This document shows positions 52,443 to 60,940 of a stretch of 64,000 nt of DNA, in pieces. The stretch's first letter is position 1. Each line of letters begins with the position of its first letter. Both the position numbers and the translations under genes were made by a program. The stretch comes from Lachnospira pectinoschiza (lineage in GTDB: Bacteria; Bacillota; Clostridia; Lachnospirales; Lachnospiraceae): the NCBI RefSeq assembly GCF_020564355.1, contig NZ_JAJCRR010000006.1, positions 143,335 through 207,334 on the forward strand, read 5' to 3'. The notes beneath the pieces are model-generated. The model was not told the DNA's origin. It ran no database searches and saw nothing but the letters and a program-made list of their open reading frames with translations.

Positions 52443-53054
52443 ATGGCAAAAAAATTTGCAAAGACATTAGTGGGAATCGGTGCGGCAGCAGTTGCCGGAA
52501 AAGTTGCTTACGATAAGTACAAGACCGTAAAGGAAGCTTTTACAAAAGAGGAAAATGAAAGCGTAGATGCAGAAGTTAAAAAGTACAATGCTATTTTTGA
52601 AAAGAAAGTTGTAGAAGTAGAAGATGAAGAATTTTCAGGCTGTGAAATCAAGACCGTCGGTGCAAAGGCAGTGCTTGATTTAGGTCTGGCAGTTTTTGAA
52701 AAAGACGTTTATATTAACTTTAACAGTACGGCAAGTACACTCACAATTATTCTGCCGGAAGGTGTGAATGTGGCATGTGATATTGAAAAGAGCATCAGTA
52801 GTGTGAAAAATCTTGTGGATAACGTCGACGAGGAAGGAATCCATACGGTATATGTCATCGGTAAGGCGGTTGGCAGCAGTATCGAGATTATTCCTGTGAA
52901 CTTCTATATGGATGATGACGATGATTTTGAAGATACTGATGAAGATATTTTTGTAGATGAAGACAAACAGGAAGCTGCAGCAGAGAAAGAAGCGTTACAG
53001 CCATCAGAAGATAGCGAAGCAGACGACAAGCTGGATATTGAAGAAGTTGAATAA
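52443..53054 (+). CDS. Membrane-proximal protein of unknown function, acidic C-terminus
   Basis: 203 residues. The N-terminus (AKKFAKTLVGIGAAAVAGKVAYDKYKTVKEAF) is a weak hydrophobic/amphipathic helix. Residues about 55-145 are beta-rich (GCEIKTVGAKAVLDLGLAVFEKDVYINFNSTASTLTIILPEGVNVAC) and distantly resemble LiaF/DUF4097-type beta-helix domains; this is a guess. The last 50 residues are mostly Asp/Glu. Start ATG 52443, seven bases after GAGG; ATG 52437 is too close. Followed four bases later by the next gene, so the two are one unit. Confidence 0.7.
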   Translation: MAKKFAKTLVGIGAAAVAGKVAYDKYKTVKEAFTKEENESVDAEVKKYNAIFEKKVVEVEDEEFSGCEIKTVGAKAVLDLGLAVFEKDVYINFNSTASTLTIILPEGVNVACDIEKSISSVKNLVDNVDEEGIHTVYVIGKAVGSSIEIIPVNFYMDDDDDFEDTDEDIFVDEDKQEAAAEKEALQPSEDSEADDKLDIEEVE

Positions 53055-53057
53055 CCG

Positions 53058-53738
53058 ATGAAGTACAGGGATAAAATCATTGCATATTTAGATACGATAG
53101 AGCCGGGGACAGTTTTAAACCTCAACGGACTGTATGAGAAGCAGTTTTATAAGATGTCGCAGGCGGCATTCTTTAAGGCAATGGAGCGGCTGGTGACAGA
53201 CGGGATTTTACTGCGTGCCGCAAAGGGCATGTATGTCAAAGCCGGCTCGCCAAAGGAAGCACAGGAAGCCGTGTTAAATTACTACTTCGGAGAGAATAAC
53301 GACAATGGAATGTACATCGGGTATCATTTGTATCACAAGTATGGAATCACGGAAGAAAAAAGTGATGTTGTCGAACTCTATTCCAATAAAATGACAAAGC
53401 AGACGGCAAATATCGGCAATATTCATGTGAAAAGAACAACGATTGTATTAAACTATGAGAATACAAGAGTGGTGGAAGCACTGGAGATTTTAGAACATTT
53501 TGATGAAATCGAAGGCTTAAACAAACACAAATTTGCACGGTATGCCAGACAGTTTGCAACCGGTTATCAGGATGCGGCGGCAGTCTACGTCATTGAGAAT
53601 ATGAAGTATAAAAAGCGCACGGTTGCGTTTATGAAGAAGATTCTGGATATGTATAAAATGGAAAATTCACTGGGACAGTTTATCAGTTTTGCCACGCGTT
53701 ACCGGCTTCCGGCAGTACAGCGGGTTGCAAAGTTATAG
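53058..53738 (+). CDS. Winged-helix protein resembling AbiEi/DUF6088-type antitoxin
   Basis: 226 residues. The first 70 (IIAYLDTIEPGTVLNLNGLYEKQFYKMSQAAFFKAMERLVTDGILLRAAKGMYVKAG) form a winged helix like that of AbiEi-type antitoxins; the rest (MYIGYHLYHKYGITEEKSDVVELYSNKMTKQT...VKRTTIVLNYENTRVVEALEILEHFDEI) resembles the following transcriptional-regulator-like domain. No AbiEii-type toxin lies next to it, so an antitoxin role is doubtful; a DNA-binding regulator is equally possible. It starts four bases after the acidic protein and lacks a good ribosome site, suggesting coupled translation. Confidence 0.6.
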   Translation: MKYRDKIIAYLDTIEPGTVLNLNGLYEKQFYKMSQAAFFKAMERLVTDGILLRAAKGMYVKAGSPKEAQEAVLNYYFGENNDNGMYIGYHLYHKYGITEEKSDVVELYSNKMTKQTANIGNIHVKRTTIVLNYENTRVVEALEILEHFDEIEGLNKHKFARYARQFATGYQDAAAVYVIENMKYKKRTVAFMKKILDMYKMENSLGQFISFATRYRLPAVQRVAKL

Positions 53739-53791
53739 CCGGCATGATGGCAGCTTTGCCGTGGTATTCTGTAAAAAAATGAATTTAGGGC

Positions 53792-53820
53792 TTTACAACA
53801 GTAAAATATGTGTATATAAT
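53792..53820 (+). promoter_or_regulatory. Sigma-A promoter of the folT transcript
   Basis: TTTACA (53792-53797), 17-base spacer, TATAAT (53815-53820), just upstream of the folate riboswitch. Confidence 0.85.
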
Positions 53821-53856
53821 ACGTGTTATTGCGAGAGCAATAAAAATAAAACATAA

Positions 53857-53960
53857 GAAGCAGAGTAGGATTGTGCGCGTTAAGTGCCGGATGAACAGGG
53901 AGTTGTCATCCGGACGAAAAGAAAGATCTTGCGGTGCACAATCCGCATCCCGCTGCTACA
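53857..53960 (+). ncRNA. Tetrahydrofolate riboswitch (THF-I)
   Basis: The leader carries the THF aptamer signature nearly base for base: GTGCGCGTTAAGTGCCGG (53873-53890), GAACAGGGAGTTG, CCGGACGAAAA, and GCGGTGCACAATCCGCATCC then CGCTGCTAC. Expression platform: CTACATAAA (53956-53964) can pair with TTTATGTAG (53990-53998), and ACCTCTTT (53985-53992) can pair with the ribosome site AAAGGAGGT (54014-54022). The first stem uses the 3' end of the aptamer, so folate binding should free the anti-ribosome-site strand and switch translation of folT off. Confidence 0.95.
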
Positions 53961-54029
53961 TAAATATACATATATACATCGTGTACCTCTTTATGTAGAG
54001 CGAAGGCTACTGCAAAGGAGGTATTTTTT

Positions 54030-54602
54030 ATGACAACATTTTTACAAAACTTCAAGGATTCTTCACAGGAATTCAAAAACGTCAGGTCACTGGTAACAGC
54101 CGCACTGCTGATTGCACTGCATACGGTTTTAGCGTACTTTGTATCGTTTCAGGTGACACCGTCCCTGCGTATTTCCGTTTCGTTTCTGGCAAATGTCGTA
54201 ACGGGTGCAATGTTCGGACCGGTTGTGGGCTTTATCTGCGGCGGTGTGGGTGACATTGTGCAGTTTGTCATTAAACCGACAGGACCGTATTTCTGGGGCT
54301 GGACAATCAATGCAGCACTTGCGGGACTGATTTATGGCGCATTTTTATACAAGAAGTTCCCAAGAAAAGGGAAAGTATTTGACATTGCCTTTTTTATCCG
54401 TGTCGTACTGGTGCTGGTAATTGACACACTGCTTGTCAATGTCCTTTTAGGAACATACTGGGTTCATGTGATGTACGGAAAAGGATTTGTATTTTATCTG
54501 ACGACACGCTTTATGAAAAATATCATTCAGCTGCCGGTAAATATTATCCTCACCTACTATGTCCTGTATTTTGTAAGGGTTATTAAAGAAAAAATAGAAT
54601 AA
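54030..54602 (+). CDS. folT: Folate-specific ECF transporter substrate-binding subunit
   Basis: 190 residues, five to six membrane segments, with the S-component pattern LVTAALLIALHTVLAYFVSFQVTPSLRISVSFLANVVTGAMFGPVVGFICGGVGDIVQFVIKPTGPYFWGWTINAALAGLIYGAFLY. It captures folate at the membrane and needs the shared EcfA/A'/T module, which is not in the window. Control by the THF riboswitch directly upstream supports the specificity. Ribosome site AAAGGAGG, the target of the predicted anti-ribosome-site strand. Confidence 0.95.
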   Translation: MTTFLQNFKDSSQEFKNVRSLVTAALLIALHTVLAYFVSFQVTPSLRISVSFLANVVTGAMFGPVVGFICGGVGDIVQFVIKPTGPYFWGWTINAALAGLIYGAFLYKKFPRKGKVFDIAFFIRVVLVLVIDTLLVNVLLGTYWVHVMYGKGFVFYLTTRFMKNIIQLPVNIILTYYVLYFVRVIKEKIE

Positions 54603-54617
54603 CGGAAATGAGGTATA

Positions 54618-54774
54618 GTGTGAACAAGCCATAAACGAAAGCTTGTTCACACGTCAAGTGTAACTTGACGTTGGCGGTATTGTGTCGCAGGCACCACAAA
54701 GCCGCTTTTTATCGCAGAACTGAATAAATTCAGTTCGCGATTCCTCCGGCATTAAAATGCCTGCGGAAAAGAGG
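54618..54774 (+). repeat. Leader repeat E, composite of stems ending at a ribosome site
   Basis: After GAAATGAGGTATA come H1 GTGTGAACAAGC / GCTTGTTCACAC (54618-54652), CGTCAAG / CTTGACG (54653-54670), an imperfect GCGGTATTGTG / CACAAAGCCGC stem (54675-54704), AACTGAAT / ATTCAGTT (54718-54735), and the GGCATT / AATGCC module shared with copy F, ending AAAAGAGG before ATG 54781. It shares its 5' boundary with copies A and B and its 3' part with F. Confidence 0.75.
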
Positions 54775-54780
54775 TATATT

Positions 54781-55320
54781 ATGAAAAAAATTATGATTGC
54801 ATCGGATATTCACGGCTCAGCATATTATTGCAGACAGCTGCTTGAGCGTTATAAGGAAGAAAAAGCAGAACGCCTGATTCTTTTAGGAGATATTTTATAT
54901 CATGGTCCGAGAAATGACCTGCCAAAGGAATATGCACCAAAGGAAGTGATTGCAATGCTTAATCCGCTGCGCAATGAAATCCTTTGTGTCCGTGGTAACT
55001 GTGATACGGAAGTTGATCAGATGGTACTCGATTTTAATGTATTATGTGAGCAGGCATTTGTCGATGTGAATGGAAAAACACTGGTACTGGCACACGGACA
55101 CAAGCTGGATGAGAAAAATATTCCGGCGTTAAAAGAAGGAGATTATCTGGTATGCGGTCATACACACATTCCAAAGTGCGAAAAGCGCGGTGATTATACC
55201 TATATTAATCCGGGTTCTGTGTCTATTCCAAAAGAAGGAAGCGCACACAGCTATGTTATTTTAGAAGATCAATTTTACTGGAAAGACCTTGACGGAAATG
55301 TTTATATGACTGAAAGATAA
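54781..55320 (+). CDS. YfcE/MJ0936-family metallophosphodiesterase
   Basis: 179 residues with all calcineurin-like motifs: ASDIHGS (7-13), LLGDILYHGP, VRGNCDTEVD, LAHGHKL and VCGHTHIPKCE, which bind the two metal ions. Members hydrolyse phosphodiesters in vitro; the natural substrate is unknown. The start is ATG 54781 after AAGAGG; an ATG at 54757 lies within the repeat module. It stands alone between leader repeat E and the zinc-ribbon gene. Confidence 0.9.
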   Translation: MKKIMIASDIHGSAYYCRQLLERYKEEKAERLILLGDILYHGPRNDLPKEYAPKEVIAMLNPLRNEILCVRGNCDTEVDQMVLDFNVLCEQAFVDVNGKTLVLAHGHKLDEKNIPALKEGDYLVCGHTHIPKCEKRGDYTYINPGSVSIPKEGSAHSYVILEDQFYWKDLDGNVYMTER

Positions 55321-55428
55321 TCTACACAATAATTTATACTTTATTAATTGATTTTGTGGATAAGTATGATACAGTAGATATAGTGAAATGATAAAGAAAG
55401 GGCGCTGTTTACCGGCGCGTGTACTGCA

Positions 55429-55833
55429 ATGGAAAGATGGAAAGAACGGATGGCACGGTTTATGATTGGCCGTTACGGCATGGACCAGCTGTCTAAGATG
55501 GTAAATTATATCAGCTTTGCTTTATTGATTCTTACTTTATTTACACATAGTATGCTGCTGTATATCCTGGCTGTGGGAGGAATTGTATATTCCTACTACC
55601 GTGCATTTTCAAGAAATATTTCAAAACGTTACAGTGAAAATCAGGCGTATTTAAAGGTGAAATACGATGTGTTAAAACGGTTCAATCAGTGGAAGATGCG
55701 TATAAAGGACAGCAAGACCCACCGCATTTTTAAATGCCCAAGCTGTTCCCAGAAAATCAGAGTGCCGCGCGGCAAAGGAAAAATTCTGATTAAGTGTCCG
55801 AAATGCCGGATTGAATTTACAAGAAAATCGTAG
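55429..55833 (+). CDS. Membrane protein with C-terminal zinc ribbon
   Basis: 134 residues: a basic N-terminus, two membrane segments (about 23-50), a basic linker and a C-terminal CPSC-x-GKGKILIKCPKC zinc ribbon (two CxxC pairs at about 104-107 and 124-127). Function unknown; such ribbons often bind nucleic acid or proteins. The start is uncertain between ATG 55429 and ATG 55450 (the latter has GGAAAG seven to ten bases upstream). The 108-base gap before it has TATGAT at 55365 with no firm -35. Confidence 0.7.
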   Translation: MERWKERMARFMIGRYGMDQLSKMVNYISFALLILTLFTHSMLLYILAVGGIVYSYYRAFSRNISKRYSENQAYLKVKYDVLKRFNQWKMRIKDSKTHRIFKCPSCSQKIRVPRGKGKILIKCPKCRIEFTRKS

Positions 55834-55876
55834 GTTGAAAGAATAAAATTGCCAGAACAGTCTGTGACAAAAGGCA

Positions 55877-55931
55877 TATAATAAAAGAAAAGCAAGAAAG
55901 CTGCTGTGCATAGGTGCATAGCAGCTTTTTT
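55877..55931 (+). promoter_or_regulatory. Possible promoter plus terminator-like leader hairpin of the subtilase gene
   Basis: TATAAT at 55877-55882 (weak -35) is followed by AAAGCTGCT / AGCAGCTTT with TTTT (55897-55931), immediately before the AGGAG site of the subtilase. The hairpin may simply terminate the zinc-ribbon transcript, or act as an attenuator if transcription starts at 55889. Confidence 0.55.
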
Positions 55932-55940
55932 AGGAGCAAA

Positions 55941-57635
55941 ATGGCAGACCAGAAACTTGAAAACCTGTTAAATATCAGCCTGCAGGCGACGAAGGAGGAA
56001 CGGGAAAAGTCAGAAGAACTCGGCATCGGATATGACCCGGAGCAAAATACATGGGAGCTGATTGTGCGCTATACGGGCAGCTTAGACGGGCTTAGGACAC
56101 GCTATCCGCAGATTCGGATACGGGAACTGTTAAACCAATATGCAGTGCTTATTGTGCCGGAAACGCTGGTAGATGCAGTTTCACAGGAAACGGTCATAGA
56201 GTATGTCGAAAAACCCAAACAGCTGTATTTTGAATTACAGGCAGGCAAAGCTGCATCCTGTATCAATGCAGTACAGCAGGGGATGAATAATCCGTTTGGA
56301 CTTTTCGGAAAAGGAACGATTGTTGCCGTGATTGATACTGGTATCCGCGCAGAAAGCATGGAATTCCGTAATGCGGACGGCAGTACACGCATTTTAAATA
56401 TATGGGACCAGACAACTGGAACCGAGTATGACAGAAGCCAGATTGATGAAGTTTTGCAAAATGAAACAAAAGATACAGCAGGTATTCCCGGAGCGGATGT
56501 ATTAGGACACGGTACACAGGTTGCTGCGATTGCCTGCGGCAGCAGCGGTGTGGCAGCTCAGGCGGACATTCTGGTGGTAAAACTGGGACTTGCGGCTAAG
56601 AACGGATTTCCACGTACGACACAGTTAATGGAAGCACTGGATTATGTAGTCAGGAAAGCGATAGATTACGGGAAGCCGCTTGTGGTCAACATCAGTTTTG
56701 GCAACAATTACGGGGACCATACCGGTAGTTCTCTGTTAGAAAATTTTATTAATGATATTGCAGACAGCTGGAAATGTTCTATCTGCATCGGGAGCGGCAA
56801 TGAGGGGCTGGGAGCAGTCCATACAGGCGGAACGCTGACAGAAGATACGGAAGAAACGGTTGAGCTTGCTGTCAGCAGTTATGAAACGGGACTCAGTATC
56901 CAGATATGGAAAGATTACTGGGACGATATTGCCGTGGAAATCATTGCGCCGTCCGGCAGAAATCTGGGGCGGATTCAGGAGAACAGCCGTGTCAGCCGGA
57001 TCCGTTATGAAGATATGGAACTGCTTACATATTTTGGAGAACCTTCGCCGTTTAGGATTCGTCAGGAAATTTATATTGATATGATTCCACAGACAGTATA
57101 TATACAATCCGGATTGTGGAAACTCAGGCTGATTCCGCGTTCTATCCGGAACGGACGATATGATATGTGGCTGCCGGCACAGGGCGCGCTAAACTTTGGG
57201 ACGGGATTTACAAGCCCTGACAGTGCATCGACATTTACCATTCCGTCTGCGGCGGCAAAAGCAGTGACAGTGGGGGCGTATGATGCGGGAACGGGCAGTG
57301 CGGCTTCGTTTTCGGGGCGGGGTTATATCGTGGAAATCGGTGGAAGCCTGATGGTAAAGCCGGAGCTTGCAGCACCCGGTGTTAATGTGCTTGTACCGTC
57401 GGTATCCGGCATGGCACGTGTGAGTGGAACGTCCTATGCCACACCTTTTGTAACAGGCAGTGCGGCACTTTTAATGGAATGGGGCATTGTGCGTGGCAAT
57501 GATGCATTTCTTTATGGTGAAAAATTAAAGGCATATCTGATTAAAGGGGCAGAACCGCTGGCGGGAGCAGCAGTGCCTGATACACAGACAGGCTGGGGAA
57601 GACTGTGTCTGAAAAACAGTCTTCCCCAGGCATAA
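55941..57635 (+). CDS. Subtilisin-like serine protease (S8 family, CspB-like)
   Basis: 564 residues. The catalytic triad is complete: Asp in VAVIDTGI (about 132), His in LGHGTQVAAIA (about 191) and Ser in SGTSYATPFVTGSAAL (about 505). The N-terminal 90 residues resemble a retained prodomain (ELLNQYAVLIVPETLVDAVSQETVIEYVEKPKQLYF), and a long insertion sits between His and Ser (about 290-450), the plan of clostridial CspA/B/C germination proteases. No signal peptide is visible. A role in spore germination is inferred. The start is ATG 55941 after AGGAG, eight bases past a terminator-like stem. Confidence 0.85.
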   Translation: MADQKLENLLNISLQATKEEREKSEELGIGYDPEQNTWELIVRYTGSLDGLRTRYPQIRIRELLNQYAVLIVPETLVDAVSQETVIEYVEKPKQLYFELQAGKAASCINAVQQGMNNPFGLFGKGTIVAVIDTGIRAESMEFRNADGSTRILNIWDQTTGTEYDRSQIDEVLQNETKDTAGIPGADVLGHGTQVAAIACGSSGVAAQADILVVKLGLAAKNGFPRTTQLMEALDYVVRKAIDYGKPLVVNISFGNNYGDHTGSSLLENFINDIADSWKCSICIGSGNEGLGAVHTGGTLTEDTEETVELAVSSYETGLSIQIWKDYWDDIAVEIIAPSGRNLGRIQENSRVSRIRYEDMELLTYFGEPSPFRIRQEIYIDMIPQTVYIQSGLWKLRLIPRSIRNGRYDMWLPAQGALNFGTGFTSPDSASTFTIPSAAAKAVTVGAYDAGTGSAASFSGRGYIVEIGGSLMVKPELAAPGVNVLVPSVSGMARVSGTSYATPFVTGSAALLMEWGIVRGNDAFLYGEKLKAYLIKGAEPLAGAAVPDTQTGWGRLCLKNSLPQA

Positions 57636-57670
57636 AAGACATAATAATCAAGATATAATATCCGGGAACT

Positions 57671-57718
57671 AAAAAAGTGGCGTACCACAGTAAGAAGCTG
57701 TAGTGCGCCACTTTTTTA
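57671..57718. terminator. Bidirectional terminator between convergent genes
   Basis: AAAAAAGTGGCG pairs with CGCCACTTTTTT, with A-run and T-run on either side; it serves the subtilase gene (plus) and fucO (minus). Confidence 0.92.
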
Positions 57719-57728
57719 ATATGTGCTT

Positions 57729-58877
57729 TTAAATTAAGGATTCATACAGTTCTGTAATATCAGCAACACTGGTTTCCTTTGGGTTGCCCGGACGGCATGC
57801 ATCATCATAAGCAGACTGTGCAAGGAAAGGAATATCCTCTTTCTTTACAATATCTTTTAAGTTTTCAGGGATACCAACATCCTTTGCGAGCTTCTTAACA
57901 GCATCAACAGCAGCTTTGCGGTATTCTTCCTGAGTCATGGATTCAGTTCCTTCCACACCCATAGCCTGTGCGATATATTTATACTTATCACCGGTTGCTT
58001 CTGCGTTATATTCCATAACAGTCGGAAGAATAATTGCATTTGCGATACCGTGCGGTGTATCATATAATGCACCGAGTGGGTGTGCCATGGAATGTACAAT
58101 ACCAAGACCGACGTTTGAGAAGCCCATGCCTGCGACATACTGACCGAGTGCCATGCCTTCCCTGCCTTCCGGTGTGTTATCAACGGCACCGCGCAGAGAG
58201 CGGGAAATGATTTCGATAGCCTTTAAGTGGAACATATCGGATAATTCCCATGCACCGGCAGTAATATAACCTTCAATGGCATGTGTGAGGGCATCCATAC
58301 CGGTTGCGGCAGTTAAGCCCTTTGGCATAGAAGACATCATATCCGGATCAATAAAGGCAACAACCGGAATGTCATGTGGGTCTACGCACACCATTTTACG
58401 GTTCTTTTCTGCATCAGTAATAACATAGTTAATCGTAACTTCGGCAGCAGTACCGGCAGTCGTAGGAACTGCAAAAATAGGAACAGCCTTATTTTTTGTA
58501 TCAGCAACGCCCTCTAAGCTACGTACATCAGCAAATTCAGGGTTTTTAATGATAATACCGATGGCTTTAGCTGTATCCATAGAAGAACCGCCGCCGATTG
58601 CTACGATATAATCAGCGCCGGAAGCTTTGAATGCTTCTACACCGGTCTGTACATTTTCAATCGTTGGATTCGGTTTAATGTTAGAGTACAATTCATAAGG
58701 CAGTCCGGCGCCGTCCAATACGTCCAATACCTTTTTTGTAACACCGAATTTTACCAAATCCGGGTCAGAGCATACAAAAGCTTTTTTAAAAGAACGTCCT
58801 TTTGCTTCATCTACAATGCTTTTGATTGCACCTGCACCATGATAAGAAGTTTCGTTGAGAATAAATCTGTTTGCCAT
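57729..58877 (-). CDS. fucO: Lactaldehyde reductase / iron-containing alcohol dehydrogenase
   Basis: 382 residues closely resembling E. coli FucO from end to end: MANRFILNETSYHGAGAI, VAIGGGSSMDTAKAIGIIIKNPEFADVRSLEG, VPTTAGTAAEVTINYVITD, VDPHDIPVVAFID, and metal ligands in GMDALTHAIEGYI, SMAHPLGALYDTPHGIANAI. FucO reduces L-lactaldehyde (from fucose or rhamnose breakdown) to 1,2-propanediol. No fucose genes adjoin it; the Fuc/Ara-type isomerase at 43632 is 13 kb away. Ribosome site AGAGAGG on the minus strand. Its promoter region is weak (TATATA near 58905). Confidence 0.92.
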   Translation of the reverse strand: MANRFILNETSYHGAGAIKSIVDEAKGRSFKKAFVCSDPDLVKFGVTKKVLDVLDGAGLPYELYSNIKPNPTIENVQTGVEAFKASGADYIVAIGGGSSMDTAKAIGIIIKNPEFADVRSLEGVADTKNKAVPIFAVPTTAGTAAEVTINYVITDAEKNRKMVCVDPHDIPVVAFIDPDMMSSMPKGLTAATGMDALTHAIEGYITAGAWELSDMFHLKAIEIISRSLRGAVDNTPEGREGMALGQYVAGMGFSNVGLGIVHSMAHPLGALYDTPHGIANAIILPTVMEYNAEATGDKYKYIAQAMGVEGTESMTQEEYRKAAVDAVKKLAKDVGIPENLKDIVKKEDIPFLAQSAYDDACRPGNPKETSVADITELYESLI

Positions 58878-58940
58878 AATAAAGTCCTCTCTTTCTGTTA
58901 AAACTTATATAACATCCTTTTGCTTTTAAGAAATGCAGTT

Positions 58941-60617
58941 TCAGGCACTGCACTTTGCGACAAAGTCTTCGTGAAACTGTTTATAAGGACAAGGACGTCC
59001 GAAGAAAAAGCCCTGACTATAGTCGGGACCGACCTGCTGGAGGCGGATACGTTCTTCTTCTGTTTCAATGCCCTCTACACAAAGTTTCAAATCCAGATGA
59101 TGTACCATGTCGCTCATTAAAGACAAGAGGTTGTAATCATACTCGTTTGACAGTGCCTTTGCAGTAAAGGAACGGTCAATTTTAATAATGTCCGGTTTTA
59201 ATTCATACAGATAGTGGAAATTAGAATAACCGGTACCAAAATCATCTAATGCAAGACGGATGCCTTCGGATTTTAAAGAACCCCACAGGCTTGTAAAGCG
59301 CGGGTCGGATTCCAGCAGTCCGCTTTCTGTTAATTCAATTACGACATTAGCCGGGTTGACTTCAAATTCTTCAATGGCAGCAGCAATTTCACTGATAATG
59401 TTACTTTTCATAATTTGAATATAAGAAACATTAATACTGATTTGAAAATTTGGAATCACCCGCTGGATTTTCTTACCGCAGGCAAGTGCCTGCCGCATAA
59501 TCCAGCGTCCTGCCGGAATAATCAGTCCGGTTTCTTCCAGAATCGGAATAAATTCGGCAGGAGAAATCATGCCAAGTTCTGCACAGTGGAAACGCATTAA
59601 GGTTTCAGCACCGTACAAAGTGTTGTCTTCAGCGTGAAACAGTGGCTGAAAGTAAGCTTCAAAACCTTCAAAGTGATTTAAAATAGACTGGCGCAGAATT
59701 TTTGTAATCTGTTTTTTACGCAGAAAATTTTCATAATCCTTTGAAGTGAAAATATTGTAACGGTTTTTGCCGTTGCGTTTTGCTTCATTTAAGGCAAATT
59801 CTGAAATCTTCATAATATTGGAATAAGACTTTTCCCAGACATCTGCACAATTTAAAATGCCGCCGGAAATTGTAAATACAACTTCATAGTGGTTATCTTC
59901 CACAAACTGCTGGAGCTGCTGGCGGATCCGTACATACAAAGCGCAGGCTTCATCGACAGTGCCACCCATAAAATCCACAATGACAAATTCATCTGCGACA
60001 ATCCGGTAGAGCATCTGACCGGGTTTGATACAGGAAGAAATACACTGTGCGGTCTTTTTTAAGACCATATCGCCGTATTCTGTACCGAATTTTTCATTAA
60101 TTTCCTTAAAATCATCAAGACCGAGCCGCAGCAGATATCCGGATGGAAAGGCTGCATAATAATCCTCCAGATAAGAGCGGAGACTGGATTCGCCTAAAAG
60201 ACCGCTGACATCATCGGCTTTTTGTCTGCCTCCGATTTCATTAATACAGCCAATCATATAGTGCGGAACATTCTTTTCATGTACAATATATCCACGGCAG
60301 TTAATCCATACAGGCTGCCCTTTTTTATCAATCCAGCGGTACTGCATATTGTGAAAATCTTTTCTGCCTGCAATCAAATCATTCAAATCGGTCTGCAATG
60401 CCGCAAGGTCAGGGGCATAGACAAAATGCCGGTGATTTTCAATGACATTGTGAAAAGCAGTTCCCGGAATCGGAAAACGTTCCGCTGCGTGAGGGGAAAT
60501 ATAATAATAGTCATTTGTAAAATCATATACGTATAAATGATCATCAATGCAGGGGTTTAATAAATCAATGACTGTACAAATTTGTTCAACAGTCATATCA
60601 GGCGATGAATGTTCCAT
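58941..60617 (-). CDS. PAS-GGDEF-EAL protein with degenerate GGDEF, probable c-di-GMP phosphodiesterase
   Basis: 558 residues: a PAS-like sensor (about 10-130), a GGDEF domain (about 140-295) and an EAL domain (about 305-555). The GGDEF signature reads VADEF (in RIVADEFVIV), losing both glycines, so cyclase activity is unlikely. The EAL domain keeps its catalytic pattern: GAETLMRF (ETL for EAL), INVSYIQ, ELTES, DDFGTGYSNF, IKIDRSF, CVEGIETEEE and QGFFFG. It should hydrolyse c-di-GMP, with the GGDEF perhaps as a GTP sensor. No membrane segment is seen. Promoter TTGCAT-17-TATAAT (minus strand). Confidence 0.9.
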   Translation of the reverse strand: MEHSSPDMTVEQICTVIDLLNPCIDDHLYVYDFTNDYYYISPHAAERFPIPGTAFHNVIENHRHFVYAPDLAALQTDLNDLIAGRKDFHNMQYRWIDKKGQPVWINCRGYIVHEKNVPHYMIGCINEIGGRQKADDVSGLLGESSLRSYLEDYYAAFPSGYLLRLGLDDFKEINEKFGTEYGDMVLKKTAQCISSCIKPGQMLYRIVADEFVIVDFMGGTVDEACALYVRIRQQLQQFVEDNHYEVVFTISGGILNCADVWEKSYSNIMKISEFALNEAKRNGKNRYNIFTSKDYENFLRKKQITKILRQSILNHFEGFEAYFQPLFHAEDNTLYGAETLMRFHCAELGMISPAEFIPILEETGLIIPAGRWIMRQALACGKKIQRVIPNFQISINVSYIQIMKSNIISEIAAAIEEFEVNPANVVIELTESGLLESDPRFTSLWGSLKSEGIRLALDDFGTGYSNFHYLYELKPDIIKIDRSFTAKALSNEYDYNLLSLMSDMVHHLDLKLCVEGIETEEERIRLQQVGPDYSQGFFFGRPCPYKQFHEDFVAKCSA

Positions 60618-60677
60618 AATAAGCGGCCTCCCTATAGCTAAGCTGGTATAGTTTTATAAATGTCTTTACTAAAGATG

Positions 60678-60706
60678 ATTATATGCTATATTGTTAGACA
60701 ATGCAA
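60678..60706 (-). promoter_or_regulatory. Promoter of the GGDEF-EAL gene
   Basis: Minus-strand TTGCAT (complement of 60701-60706), 17-base spacer, TATAAT (complement of 60678-60683). The remaining gap to 60940 is very AT-rich; for the plus-strand ATPase only a weak TTGAAG (60859) with TATCCT (60882) is visible. Confidence 0.75.
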
Positions 60707-60940
60707 TGAGAAAAAGGGACTTTTTTGTTAAAATAGACTGAAAAATGTTGAATAAATAGAAATTTACATCACTTTTACATAAAGCACACATAAGTAAAAA
60801 GTGTGTAAATTTAAAAAAATAAAAATACATTAAAACAAATAAAAAATGGAATAATGGGTTGAAGTTTAAAACGAAATCTAGTATCCTATTATAAATAAGA
60901 AGTTATTAACAGGCATACAAAATCAGGAGGAACATTATTT

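Noticed and set aside
53058-53738. Toxin-antitoxin system
   Set aside because: The winged-helix protein resembles an AbiEi-type antitoxin, but neither neighbour looks like a nucleotidyltransferase toxin.
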